The notes under the pieces: model-generated | Told to the model about the DNA's origin: nothing | Seen by the model: only the letters and a program-made list of their open reading frames with translations | The model's database searches: none | In this document: piece by piece, positions 21,921-33,000 of the stretch | Layout: every line of letters starts with the position of its first letter | Numbering within the stretch: position 1 is the first letter of the stretch | Virus record (IMG/VR): IMGVR_UViG_3300033183_000299 | Coordinates: 119,931 to 183,930 of that record | Length of the DNA stretch: 64,000 nt | Source: a virus | Strand: one strand, 5' to 3' | Made by a program: the position numbers and the translations under genes

Positions 21921-24020
21921 CTAACCTCGTATATAAATAAGATTACTATAAATAGTAGCAGCGAATTTATCTTTTACAATTCCCAATTCTGGTATCTCAT
22001 AGTCATAAGCCTTCGCCAAGATTGGCCTTCCTGAGTTTAGCACATCTCCCCTTAAGTCTTTATAGATAGGCTTATAAACGTCTAGGAAACCTTCTGCGTC
22101 CTTTTCAAAGCCAACAAGGGCTCTTATAAGGAAGATGTTTTTCTGTGTCTCCTCAATGATCTCACGAGACTCTGCGTTCTTGAGAGGATCGGATTGCGGG
22201 TTTGGACTAAACTCCGGAGTCATCATATATTTAATTTGTGGAGGAATATCTTCTAGTTGTATTTCCTTTTTCATTATCATAGCTCTAGAGTTTGATTTTG
22301 GATTCGTTAATTGTATCTCTCTTATGGATCCGATGGCCTTTTCTTTTCTTAAGAACCTTCTTGGTACAATATCCGATACAATAGATAGGATCCTCTTATC
22401 TTCACGCTTCATAACTCTTCTAAGGCTTGAAATCAAACTGGTCGTACTAATTGTTGAAAATTGTGACGCATCTCCAAGCAATTCTTTTGCATCAACGTAG
22501 GGGTCGATCTCTTGTTCTGTCGCTCTACCCAAGAGAGTCTTCTTTGGTGGCCCAACCTGTATGTTAAAGCTAGACATGATATCTCCAGACATCCTACCTT
22601 TAGACAGACTATTTGGAAACACTTGAGAGTTCATTTGTTGCGCTCTTGCTGATTTTGCTAGCCTAAACTGCCTAACTTCATTAATGGGCATATTAAACAT
22701 CCCACGATTTGTCGAGATGCTTTTATCTCCGAGAACCAGTTTGGATGGCGTAAGACACGATGGCGCGTTGTCTAATCTAGAGAAAGAGCTTTTCTCTTGA
22801 CCGGTCAAAAACTTATTATCTATACTTAGGGAAGGGTAATACTTAGCTTTCTCTTCCATGTATCTACCTGTGTAGTCTCCGACTGTAAATTTGTTTAATC
22901 CCTTTTGGTCATTTGAGAAGACGGAATATCCAAGCTTCTCTTTCTCTATGTCTAGCGACTCTAGAGCATAGACTTCTAACTTATTAGATTGTGTTTGTGA
23001 AGAGTTGATTCTTGAATATTTATTATCTGTTTTAGAGTTCTTATCTTCCGATAGGTACTCTTGTCTTATCCTGTTTGATAAAAGTGCTATCTTGTTCAAG
23101 CTAGATAATATTGATGATGGGCTGCTTTTTGGAGTTGGAAGAAGAGACTTTAGTATTTCGCCATAGACACCTTTATCTACATTTTGACTGATTAGCAAAG
23201 AGGCGTTGTAGTAATTAAGAGCAGCTTTTCCAAAATCGGAATCTTTAATTCTCTGAGATCCTAGGTTTGTCGAGACACTTTCTGAATCAATACCTAATTG
23301 ACCGAGCACCGACTTTGAGTATTCTTCTTTGAATTTTAAATTTTCGTTATCGTAGTACATTCCTGTTTCGATATTGTTAAGGTATTTAGTTATAAATTTG
23401 GATGACTCGTCCAGTCTTTCGAGTATCAGATTTATATATTCCATAAAATTTGTATCTACTTGCAACTCAATTCGATAGGAAACTTTGATTAGAGACTTTC
23501 TTTCTTTCAAATCATCCGTGATCATGAGCGTCTTAACTCCCATATCTTGAAATAGGGATATCTCTTCAATCGAACAGATGATCTTCATATCGTTCAAGTC
23601 ATCTACGGTTATATTGTTGGCATCAAAAAATGAGTTTTGAGATGAGTCCTTGAGCATTTCCGGATCAAAATCTACTTTTACTCCGTTTTTTGTCTCGCCT
23701 CTTTGTTGCTTCTTTAGAATATTGTTTTCGAAAAACAATTGCGATATTTCCTTTTCGTTTGTTTCAAACTTATCATCAACCCTAACCATTAAGCTATTCA
23801 TGTTTGCTTTTTGCTTTATGATCTCTTGGCGATATAGAGATCCGCCAAGCATTTTTGTTGAGCCGTTTATTCTATCAAATAAAGGCCTATTGAGCTTGAA
23901 CATTCTTCTGGCTACTTCCGATGTTTCTAGGGCTAATGTGTTCTCGTTGATGTGACATAAGGAGATTATTTGGCCATCTTCTGTCTGTGTTTCTATGTTG
24001 AACAAAATTGATTTAGGCAT
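21921..24020 (-). CDS. Large structural protein of the baseplate/tail module
   Basis: A 699-residue protein with long helical, charged stretches, more helical than its beta-rich neighbours. It starts PKSILFNIETQTEDGQIISL, has a region of basic and hydrophobic helices at about 480-570 and a C-terminal segment on which no family signature is evident. A GGAG site lies before the ATG at 24020, two bases after the previous stop. It is part of the continuous run from 39.9 to 21.9 kb that is probably transcribed as one late message. No function can be named beyond virion component. Confidence 0.65.
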   Translation of the reverse strand: MPKSILFNIETQTEDGQIISLCHINENTLALETSEVARRMFKLNRPLFDRINGSTKMLGGSLYRQEIIKQKANMNSLMVRVDDKFETNEKEISQLFFENNILKKQQRGETKNGVKVDFDPEMLKDSSQNSFFDANNITVDDLNDMKIICSIEEISLFQDMGVKTLMITDDLKERKSLIKVSYRIELQVDTNFMEYINLILERLDESSKFITKYLNNIETGMYYDNENLKFKEEYSKSVLGQLGIDSESVSTNLGSQRIKDSDFGKAALNYYNASLLISQNVDKGVYGEILKSLLPTPKSSPSSILSSLNKIALLSNRIRQEYLSEDKNSKTDNKYSRINSSQTQSNKLEVYALESLDIEKEKLGYSVFSNDQKGLNKFTVGDYTGRYMEEKAKYYPSLSIDNKFLTGQEKSSFSRLDNAPSCLTPSKLVLGDKSISTNRGMFNMPINEVRQFRLAKSARAQQMNSQVFPNSLSKGRMSGDIMSSFNIQVGPPKKTLLGRATEQEIDPYVDAKELLGDASQFSTISTTSLISSLRRVMKREDKRILSIVSDIVPRRFLRKEKAIGSIREIQLTNPKSNSRAMIMKKEIQLEDIPPQIKYMMTPEFSPNPQSDPLKNAESREIIEETQKNIFLIRALVGFEKDAEGFLDVYKPIYKDLRGDVLNSGRPILAKAYDYEIPELGIVKDKFAATIYSNLIYIRG
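21949..21956 (-). promoter_or_regulatory. Candidate late-promoter motif ACTATTTA
   Basis: It lies within the 3' coding end of the 699-residue gene and 30 nt before the 71-residue gene. The longer sequence ACTATTTATAGT is nearly palindromic. Confidence 0.42.
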
Positions 24021-24021
24021 A

Positions 24022-24858
24022 TTAGTAAATCTCCGTTAGTGGGTCGTTTGGAATATTTGGATCCTCAATGGTTACCACTGGCTCTCCTTCTCTGCGTGGA
24101 CCACCGGGAGTCATTTCCCTGTTTCCAAGTAAGTCTTGCTCTATTATTGGCCCTTCATATGTTGCATAAACATCATCAGATAAGCCAACCGAGAGACCTA
24201 CATCTGAAGCTTGAACTATTTTAAAATTTTCTTCCGCCACATACCTAAGGTCCTTGTGGGGGTCGTCAGAGTGTTCCGAACCCTCCATGTAAGTGCCGTT
24301 TTGCACATGGACTGGTCCACCATATTCCTCATTTGTATCTGGATAATAAAAATACCCAGACTCCGTATTCAACTGTCCTCCGACAAATATCTTTTCTGCA
24401 GACATAGGTCCATAGAATTTGTTAAAGACATCTGATGAAAAGTTTAAATCATCAATAAAACAGGCAACATAAACATTTAAATTTCCTGGAGGTTGCAAAG
24501 TATTTAGATTAAAGACTGTTGTATATGACTTGTATTCTCCCTCAGATTTGTACATATTGAATGTATCGCAAGATTTAGCAGTAGCTCGATGTATTGCCCC
24601 CATCGGTATATCGTAAAGACTGATTAATCCATTGTCCAGCTGTGTGGCTCTATCATCCGATATAAATGCGCATTTAACTTTTAGACCAGGTATTACATTT
24701 CTCCACGAATGCATGTCTTTGTGTTCGTACATCTTTACCAATACTTTAATTTGATATTGGATTTTCAAAGGTGTTCGAGATATAACTTTCGGATCTACCG
24801 TTATTCTCTCAATATAGACATTTGGGAGATTCTCCATTCCTACAAGTTCTTTAGTCAT
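24022..24858 (-). CDS. Structural protein of the baseplate/tail module
   Basis: A 278-residue beta-rich protein. I set the start at 24858, where the ATG overlaps the previous stop as TAATG; a slightly longer frame begins at 24867. A recognisable segment is GGPVHVQNGTYMEGSEHSDD followed by PHKDL, a His-rich turn around residues 185-207 that could bind a metal. No enzyme signature is seen. It is coupled to the 317-residue gene before it, and the two probably function in the same tail substructure. Confidence 0.65.
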   Translation of the reverse strand: MTKELVGMENLPNVYIERITVDPKVISRTPLKIQYQIKVLVKMYEHKDMHSWRNVIPGLKVKCAFISDDRATQLDNGLISLYDIPMGAIHRATAKSCDTFNMYKSEGEYKSYTTVFNLNTLQPPGNLNVYVACFIDDLNFSSDVFNKFYGPMSAEKIFVGGQLNTESGYFYYPDTNEEYGGPVHVQNGTYMEGSEHSDDPHKDLRYVAEENFKIVQASDVGLSVGLSDDVYATYEGPIIEQDLLGNREMTPGGPRREGEPVVTIEDPNIPNDPLTEIY

Positions 24859-25811
24859 TAGTCGCAATCCTCTAAGTCTTCTGGTCCTACCCTTGTAGCA
24901 TAAATATCAAACCTATCAGTTCTTACATCTGGACATATCAATTCTTCATCCAAAAACTGACTGTTTATTTCTAGTTTCTCGACAGCTTCACACAAGACTT
25001 CTGGTTCTATTTCATTATCCACTTCAATTGAAAAGTAGTATTCAACAAAATCAGGTCGCTCTCTTTCTTCTTCGAATAAGTCACCAACAGTTGGTTGAGC
25101 GTTTATATAATCTTCTTCATCCATCAATAACCCGTTCACGATAGCAGAAAACTTCTTGGAGAACTTCAAGGGCTTCATTTGTCCACTATCAGTCATCTCG
25201 AACACTTCTAATTCAAAATTTTCTTTTTCATAGAATGAGTTGAACTCTTTCATATGGACGATGGGATCGGTCTTATTGATTTGTACAAACGTTCCATCCT
25301 CAAATGTCTCTGTTCTTATGTCTTCGGGATCACTTAAGAATGTTGTAAGTTCATTTTTCAAAGATGCTATGAAATTGAAATCAATATCAACTTGTGGTAT
25401 ATTGACTTGATCATCAAACATTTGCGATCCACTTATTTCTCCTTGAAGCATGGTTGCTTGAAAAGATGGGGTTCTATCGCTTGAATACGATGACTTACCT
25501 AAGACATAAATGTCTGACTGACGAAGATCATTTTTCTTCGTCATAATTCTTTTCTTATCCATTACCGGTGGAGACTCTACTTGTGGAGCTTCATCTTGGA
25601 AAGCACGATTGATTTTTAATTTTGGAGTTTCGGAAATGATTCTGGTGTGGGAATCTTCTTGCGCTTCATCCGTGTTTGGCAAGCGGTATATAATATCATC
25701 GTCAACAAACTCGTATGAGTGTGGTTTAAATTTACCAATAGAATAAAGGTAGCGACCGTAAGGAGTCATTTCGATTTGCATTACTTCTGTTTTTTTGTTA
25801 AAGAAAGTCAT
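24858..25811 (-). CDS. Structural protein of the baseplate/tail module
   Basis: A 317-residue acidic protein. The N-terminus reads FFNKKTEVMQIEMTPYGRYL and then SIGKFKPHSYEFVDDDIIY. The rest is rich in Asp and Glu, ending EDLEDCD, with no catalytic motif. It overlaps both neighbours (ATGA with the 1414-residue gene, TAATG with the 278-residue gene). A short adaptor or linker in the tail tip is a reasonable guess from size and coupling. Confidence 0.65.
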   Translation of the reverse strand: MTFFNKKTEVMQIEMTPYGRYLYSIGKFKPHSYEFVDDDIIYRLPNTDEAQEDSHTRIISETPKLKINRAFQDEAPQVESPPVMDKKRIMTKKNDLRQSDIYVLGKSSYSSDRTPSFQATMLQGEISGSQMFDDQVNIPQVDIDFNFIASLKNELTTFLSDPEDIRTETFEDGTFVQINKTDPIVHMKEFNSFYEKENFELEVFEMTDSGQMKPLKFSKKFSAIVNGLLMDEEDYINAQPTVGDLFEEERERPDFVEYYFSIEVDNEIEPEVLCEAVEKLEINSQFLDEELICPDVRTDRFDIYATRVGPEDLEDCD

Positions 25812-28800
25812 AATAGCTGAACTCCTCCAGTTAAGTCCGCAGCGTCTGAATTATCAAAAGATTGAATATAAGGAAATAGTGAATCATAATCCGGATTTGA
25901 GAAGTATCCTAGTGAGTCAAAGTATCTTATAGTTCTTCTGTTAGCTCTACGCTTTATTCTTTTTTGGCGACCACTGCTTAAGTCCTTAAGTTTTTTCCCA
26001 TTAGGCAACTGATCTTGCACCCTATTTCTCCAATAATCTCTTGCTCTCTTTCTAACCTCTTCTTCACTGTCTGGTTCATTTATTTGAGCCGCGATTGTTG
26101 AGGCCATACCTAGACCAGAGGGGGCATTAGTTGATTGATTTAAGGTTAAGGTTGGTTCATCAATATCTTGTCCTGCGAATACGGAGGTAGACACCTCTAT
26201 TCCTTCTCGGACATTTCTTGTTGTGGTATCTTCCGGAACTTGAACCTCAGGGATCGGTTCGTCTTCAAGTCCACCAACAATATGCTCGATCTTATCTCTA
26301 TCTGCTGAGACCCCAGCCCAAGATGGGAGATTGTCCGTGTAGTTATTAATAGCATCGTCATCAAAATTACCCATCTCAACCTCGGCATCAATCTTTACAA
26401 GTTCAACGAGTGAAAAGAAGTCGTAGGGCCAGTTATATTGAATAGCGCTAGTCTCTCCAAATTCGTCTTTGGTGACGTTTGAACTTGCTACCGCGGTATT
26501 GACCTCGGGGTTTCTTAAAACGGTCTTCTTGAAGTAATTAGAGGCCGCTCTTTGCTTAACCTTGAATACCATCCACTTCAATTTTTCAGGCATATCAATT
26601 CTTTGATTTCCTTCCTCTCCGCCTTGACCAAGAAGTTCTTTCTGAAGAAGAGGGTGAGTAATCGCAACTTCTGAGACTTCCATTTCTGTTCCGATGTCCG
26701 GTGGTAAGTTTTGCCAAATGTCCGAAAGGTCTTGTTGACTCAACGTGTGCGAGAACTCGAAAACATACATCGCAACTCTTTTAGCATTTTCAAAATTCAA
26801 GAAGTCAAATGATGGAGGGAAAATAAATTTGCTCATTTTATCCATTTGAAGCAAAACTGAGCGTCCAATCTGCGATTGTGCTGGTCCTGTTACTAGAGCT
26901 TCGCGATCTCCGTCTTTATAAGATTGTAGTTGAGCATCGGTGAGTGGAAGCCTAAAGAACTTCTGTCTTCCTTCGGTCTCAATGAATGGAACCGCGACAA
27001 CTGCTTCTGATATTATTTTGCTTTCAGCAATTCTCCCAATCTTTGTTGGTGCACCATTAAAGCCCAATACTTCAGATAGATCTTCCAACTCAACTGTTTC
27101 ACCTCTTGCTTGAGTCCAATAGTTTCTTTCGATTGGTCCAACTTCCAAGAATACTCCTTCGTTTTCTTCAGGAATTCTTCCGTGTTGATGCCACATTCCT
27201 CGAGGAACAGATCCGGATCCATAAGCAGGAAGAGTTAGGTGATCGCTTCCCGAGACATGCGAGAAGTTCAACATTGGAGTTTCAAATTTTGTTTGAATAA
27301 TCCAACGATTATCTTCATCAAGTCCGCTGTCAACAACGAGACGTTGGTCTTGAGATCTTCGAATTGCATCTTTTGCTCGGCCGATTCCTTTAATGTTTAA
27401 AGAAGCAGATAGTTGAACGGCATTTTTATTGATACGATCTTCAAATAAAGACTGAGCACCCGGAGCCAATACAGCATCTGATATCGTGTAATCAATGGAG
27501 CCACTTTGAACTCTATAGAAGGAACTATCGAATCTCGTATAATTATATATAGCAGATTCTTGAATCTCCTCGATAGTCATTTTGTTTGAAGATGCAGTTA
27601 AAATAATGTCGCACCAAGCCTCACCATGGTAATAGGGCGGCGTGAATGGAAAATTAAACCCATTATTTGAATCCTTATAGATCCATGCCGATGTTGAATC
27701 TGCCCCTGTTGTCTCATGCTCTAGATCAAACGAGAAAACTGTTGATGAGATTCCTTCTTGATTTATATCCCCCCAACCTTGAACTCCTATGGTTGGCGGT
27801 CCAAATGCTGACGGTCTAGAGTACATCGTAAAGCTTTCTCTATTGTCTCCAACATCTTGTGGCGGATAATAGGGCAAACTACTCGACCCAGAATGATAAA
27901 CAGAGCCTCTGGTTTCTCGCATGCTTCTTTTCATTTTAATTCGCATACCGTATATGCTACCAGATTTTAAAGTTATGTCCGCTTGTCTTTTTGATGTTAC
28001 AGATGTAAATTCTCCATTCGGCAAGAAGAACTCCGGTACTTCTGCTAAAAAGTTATTAGTCATTAAGCCATAAAGTTCGTCTCCGTTACCATCCCAGTTT
28101 GCAGAAGCACTTAGATTCCCGCTTGGGTGAGGCTCGTTTGATGTTAAGTTGTATCCAGCCAAATATCTATGAGGCTCAACTAATGATTCAAATGGGATTC
28201 GTTTATCAAAATAATTATTATAAATAAAATATTGCCCGCCATCGCCAAGTGGTTGAGAATCCAAAATAGAAGTTATAATCGGATAATCAACGGCAACTCC
28301 GGATTTAATTGTGTTAAATAGAACCCCCGGAGCAAACAAAGGGGACATCACCGTTTGTCTTCCGTAGTTGAAGTTGTTTAATTCAACATTGTTTCCGTCA
28401 TAAAGCTTAATATTATCTTTAAACGAATCGTAAAATCTTTTAGCTAGATCAACCGTTCTTTGTGCCGGATAGAATCCTTCGTAAGGCAAGAACTTCTTAA
28501 CAGCTTTGCATCGAAGAGACAAAACCTTTCCATTTGTAAAATCCTTGTGGTCTTCATCTAAAACCTCGAAACTTTTCATGAAATCAGAGTTTGAGTAGAT
28601 GGTATAAAAGTTTTCTTTTGAAGAGTTTTCGGAACCAAAAATTCCACCGGTTACCTCGAACATATCTAACTCAATTCCGCCATCCGTTCTTTTGTAATCT
28701 TCGAGCTGCTCGCTCATTCTGAATTCAGGAACAATAGCATAGTTTTTGCCATGTTTTTTCGCCTCTTCGATGTAATGCTCGTATGTATCATAGAATGGAG

Positions 28801-30052
28801 TTTTCGGAGCATGAACATAATTTCCGCTTTCATCTTTTGCATAGCGATTTGCTCCGGCTTCCCAAAGAGCCCCTCCTTGAAATAGTGACTCGGTGCTTGA
28901 TGTTCCATAGATCTCCATTCCAAATGGATTGGAAACAGAGGTGGAACTTGAAAGAGAAATCCTTCTAGAGTAAAGCGGCCCAGGAGACATAGACCATTCC
29001 ATTTGAGCCCTATTGCTGATGGATGTGCCGGCATTCTCCATCCTGTCGGAAAATTGACTCGTTGTTTGCATTAATGCGCCTTCTCCGTATCTTAAAATAT
29101 TTGACGAACTAAAGAGTGGAACAGATTCATTAGGGTGATACCATTTAACACTAACTGCTTCGGCAGTATTAGATGTATCAGCATAGTATGCTCTTGTTAA
29201 GAAATTCTGATGTTCATCAAGAGGCCAGCTACTTTGAGAAAGAAGGTCAAACTCTTCATTGGTGTTATCGTATGGACTGAATCCAAATGAACTTGTCGCT
29301 AAAAGCTTTGTTCTGTCCTCTCGATTATGCCTAAAGAATGATTCAAATTGTGGACGACCTCTTGTTTCTCCCCTGAATTGATTTGATGGGATTGGAAAAA
29401 CTGTTTCTCTGTATTGCAAGAATTCCCAATAAGTTAAAGGCGAGTCTTGTTTATTCAAGCCGTTCTCAAGATACATTGATGAAATCGCACCATATTCTGT
29501 TTCGTCATCATCAATTCTGAATTGCAATAGTTTGTTGACTTCTTCGTTTGCGAATCCAAGAAGTTGGTTTCCATAAGAAGATATGATTGAAAACTTTTGA
29601 GGTTCGGGTGCTAAGTTACCGTCCTCGTCTTTAAAGTGCCTCCCAACATTCCAAACTAAAGGATAAGTCTTTTGAGTGATGGCAGGCTCTTTATAGCTGT
29701 AAATGGAAGAATATCTGCTTCTGACTCTCAATTCTCCATTCTGTCCGAGATTTAAGATTGGGCCCGGCTGAGTCACGAATGTAAGCGTGCTGTTTTTGTT
29801 GTGATATCTCGTAAGAGGATTTTCCGACACTCGGAGTTGCTTCCATGATGAATATCCATAAGGTCCATTAGAATGAGTGTTTAAAGCGGCCAAAAACTCT
29901 CTAGCCACAAGAGGTCTAAAATTCGGGTCGGTGTTGGCGCTAGGTAATAGCGCTATCTCTCTGTTTTCTCCATAGGTTATAGTACTGCTTGTTAAGTCTA
30001 AAGAGCTTGAAACAATTGTGTTTAAGCCTACTGAGTCTACAAAAATTGACAT
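25808..30052 (-). CDS. Very large structural protein (1414 residues)
   Basis: A 1414-residue protein rich in Ser, Asn, Tyr and Pro, with many short beta-strand segments over about residues 1-1050 and a more helical, charged C-terminal region. The C-terminus is basic (about 1355-1385, with RQKRIKRRANRR). I recognise no enzyme or binding domain. It follows the LamG protein by 14 nt with an AGAGG site, so the two are probably made together and may form one appendage. Confidence 0.7.
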   Translation of the reverse strand: MSIFVDSVGLNTIVSSSLDLTSSTITYGENREIALLPSANTDPNFRPLVAREFLAALNTHSNGPYGYSSWKQLRVSENPLTRYHNKNSTLTFVTQPGPILNLGQNGELRVRSRYSSIYSYKEPAITQKTYPLVWNVGRHFKDEDGNLAPEPQKFSIISSYGNQLLGFANEEVNKLLQFRIDDDETEYGAISSMYLENGLNKQDSPLTYWEFLQYRETVFPIPSNQFRGETRGRPQFESFFRHNREDRTKLLATSSFGFSPYDNTNEEFDLLSQSSWPLDEHQNFLTRAYYADTSNTAEAVSVKWYHPNESVPLFSSSNILRYGEGALMQTTSQFSDRMENAGTSISNRAQMEWSMSPGPLYSRRISLSSSTSVSNPFGMEIYGTSSTESLFQGGALWEAGANRYAKDESGNYVHAPKTPFYDTYEHYIEEAKKHGKNYAIVPEFRMSEQLEDYKRTDGGIELDMFEVTGGIFGSENSSKENFYTIYSNSDFMKSFEVLDEDHKDFTNGKVLSLRCKAVKKFLPYEGFYPAQRTVDLAKRFYDSFKDNIKLYDGNNVELNNFNYGRQTVMSPLFAPGVLFNTIKSGVAVDYPIITSILDSQPLGDGGQYFIYNNYFDKRIPFESLVEPHRYLAGYNLTSNEPHPSGNLSASANWDGNGDELYGLMTNNFLAEVPEFFLPNGEFTSVTSKRQADITLKSGSIYGMRIKMKRSMRETRGSVYHSGSSSLPYYPPQDVGDNRESFTMYSRPSAFGPPTIGVQGWGDINQEGISSTVFSFDLEHETTGADSTSAWIYKDSNNGFNFPFTPPYYHGEAWCDIILTASSNKMTIEEIQESAIYNYTRFDSSFYRVQSGSIDYTISDAVLAPGAQSLFEDRINKNAVQLSASLNIKGIGRAKDAIRRSQDQRLVVDSGLDEDNRWIIQTKFETPMLNFSHVSGSDHLTLPAYGSGSVPRGMWHQHGRIPEENEGVFLEVGPIERNYWTQARGETVELEDLSEVLGFNGAPTKIGRIAESKIISEAVVAVPFIETEGRQKFFRLPLTDAQLQSYKDGDREALVTGPAQSQIGRSVLLQMDKMSKFIFPPSFDFLNFENAKRVAMYVFEFSHTLSQQDLSDIWQNLPPDIGTEMEVSEVAITHPLLQKELLGQGGEEGNQRIDMPEKLKWMVFKVKQRAASNYFKKTVLRNPEVNTAVASSNVTKDEFGETSAIQYNWPYDFFSLVELVKIDAEVEMGNFDDDAINNYTDNLPSWAGVSADRDKIEHIVGGLEDEPIPEVQVPEDTTTRNVREGIEVSTSVFAGQDIDEPTLTLNQSTNAPSGLGMASTIAAQINEPDSEEEVRKRARDYWRNRVQDQLPNGKKLKDLSSGRQKRIKRRANRRTIRYFDSLGYFSNPDYDSLFPYIQSFDNSDAADLTGGVQLL

Positions 30053-30066
30053 TAAGAACCTCTATA

Positions 30067-33000
30067 TTACGGTGGTGGGACATAGACGTCCGCTGTTATA
30101 CTTGATGCGCTTGGAAAGACAATTGCATCAACAAATCCAACCGAAGAAGATACGATCCCATCTCTTGGGGCATACCCAAGAATGTTTTGCTCTGGAGCGT
30201 CCGAACCTGATATTGCAGAGTTGATCCATGAGTATTGCAATTCACTTCTTGGGATTGTGGTATTGATAAATGCATTGTCATAAGCACTACCAGTAATTAG
30301 TTCTATTCCTGATAATCCTACATCAGGTGAGCCGTTCCATTCCATTCTATGACTTGTATTGCGATGTTGCTTGTTAAAGGAGCCGCTTGATGGATAATTA
30401 TTTGAAGTGATCTCGCCATAATCAGAGTCGATTCCAAACTTGCCCATATGAAGGCCTCTAAGGGTCTTTAAACCCCTTCTAAGTCCAAGGTGGTCTTCTA
30501 CCCTTATTGTTCCTTCTTCGCCGCTTCCAGACCCCAATACGGAGCTGTTACGCCACGGCAAAGCATTGTGAACAGAGTATGTTTGAGAATATGCGTCAAG
30601 ATAGCTTGTTGTTTGAACCTCAATACCGCCGGGTGCCGAGAACCTTGTGTTGATATTTCTTTGAGAAACATATTGTGAGCTGGTCGATGGTGTCTCGATG
30701 ACATTATTTAAATCGGGATTTAATATTATTGGATCTTTCTTTCGAGTCTCAGTATCTGTACCGGCAGAGAAAACTAGGGAGGATTTAGCACTTAGGTGAT
30801 TAGAGGCTGAACCGTACTCTGAGTTAAATTGTAAACCATCTGGAGTGACGTTATCTCCAATAGAAAATCCAGTTTTATCATTCCCCAACTTCCAATAATC
30901 GATTAAGCTCGTTGTATAGCCAGGAGCATTGTCAAACGCGACGCCACCATTATATAATATTCCTACTTGTGATGAATTTAAGGCGACTGACCATATACCA
31001 AAGTTCATCAAAGACCCTTGCAGTTCATATGCGTTGCTATTTTGTTTACTATCGAACAAATACAGTTCTGCGAGAGTAGAAACAGAAGTTCCGCTAGCTG
31101 TCCCTGCTGCATATGACATGAGGCTACCACTGCCCCCATTGATATGGATTTTAGGCTGCTTCGTGAAATCTATCGGCCATATAATTGTAAAGTTAGTCCA
31201 GGTGTTCACGTAATCAGATAAAGTTAAAATATAACTCCAATACTTAATAGCACTTCCGGAACCTGCTTGAAAATATATATCTCCTCCGGTGAAATATATT
31301 TTATATGTGGTATTGTTACTGGAATCTACTGAGTCGAGTACGTATCTCGTAGTAGTAGAATCATTGTCTAAGTTTACCCAGAAATTAAAGGATACCTCTC
31401 CTGTTGTATTATATCCGGAAGCAGAAGAATCACTAGCATACATGTATGCCTCAGATGATTCAGTGGCTCTAAGTGCAAGAGATTGAATTTCGCTTTCTGA
31501 GGAATCAAATTGTCTATTATTGTTAAATTGTCCAAAAACATTTCCAATATCTAGAGCAGCTCTACTAATCAAGGTTTGATAATGTGTAGAGTCAGGTAAA
31601 GCATCGGCTACATACGGAGGTAGGATATCAATAGTTTCATCGCTATAGGCTTCAATTGCCCATGTTTTTTGATGCTCTGGGGCGACAGAAAATATCTCAA
31701 TCTCTGATTTGTAGTTCCCAACCTTCTGAGTGTCCGAGTCTGTCTTGATATTTTTTACATTGATAGGTCTTTTTGCATACTCTTCACGATACCTTGTTGC
31801 CTTTGCATAATAAGGATAGGGGTAGGGAGTACCATAATCGGCACCAACGAAACCAAAGGCTCCATCTTCATCATCAATTCTAGGGTGAGTTTTAAATAGG
31901 AGACCCCAACCTTCTGGTCTCAAGCCTCGATGGTCTAAGTTTCTTTCTACCGGTATTAGCGTCCTTGCTACACCACCAGAGAACCCAGAAGCTGTTATGA
32001 AGTTGTTAGAGTCTGTTATTATTGTGTTGTTATAGAAAGAACCTGATGAGCTCTGCGTAAGTTCAAGGATTGATTCGCTTTGCTTGTTAGCATAGACATC
32101 TAACTTATGATTAAGCAAATAAGATAACTCATCAATCGATGACCATTGATTATCAACAAAGTCAAAATATGGAGCATAGTAAGCCGTAATCCTTGTACCA
32201 TCAGCATCTCTAACTCTGACCCAAGAGCCCGTGCCTTCGTTGTACTTCTCTTCTAATACAGATACATCAAACTCCAAAAGCCCTGTAGGTAGCTGACTTA
32301 TTGCTTCTACATTTACTGTGAAGGATTTGCTTTCATCGAACTTATTGATGTCTACATGTCTATATTGTAGACCTCCGATATGAGCGTTAGTAAATGGACC
32401 TTGCATAGAGATGTCGTTTGTTAGGCCAACTGAATCATGGTGAAGGTTTGAGAAGATAACATCAGATTGAAACATCTCTTTGATCTTCTTGTTATATCCT
32501 GTATGTACAGTGCCGGACATTAAATTCATTGGGAGGACAAAGTTTGACTTTAGGTTCTCCGCATATTCACTTCCCATGAACTTTTGAACATTTGCGATTG
32601 CTTCAAACTTCTTCTTTCTTGGCGGATTGTCTTCATTTCTAGTTTCTGAGATGATTCCGACACCGTCTTCCAAGCCAACCGTGATGATGTTCATCGGCTC
32701 TCCAAACGGCTGATTTTCTGCACCTGCTGGTGAAACAGCTTCGTGGAATAAGTGGAGATTCTTGTTCCTGGAGAAGTTGACTCCTCCATGAATTGTTTGT
32801 TGCGTTTGCATACCCAATTCGTGAGTTTTGGAAAATCTTCTAACAGAGTAAGCGTCACTAATGTAGGTTGAACCACCGATATCAACTCTAGATAGTCCCG
32901 AAGACTGCAAAGAGTGATTGTTCCGGCTTTGTCTCAAGATTTCTCTCAAGCCATCCTTCTCCTTTCTTTCTCTTTGCCACAAAACATTGTTCTGTTCTTC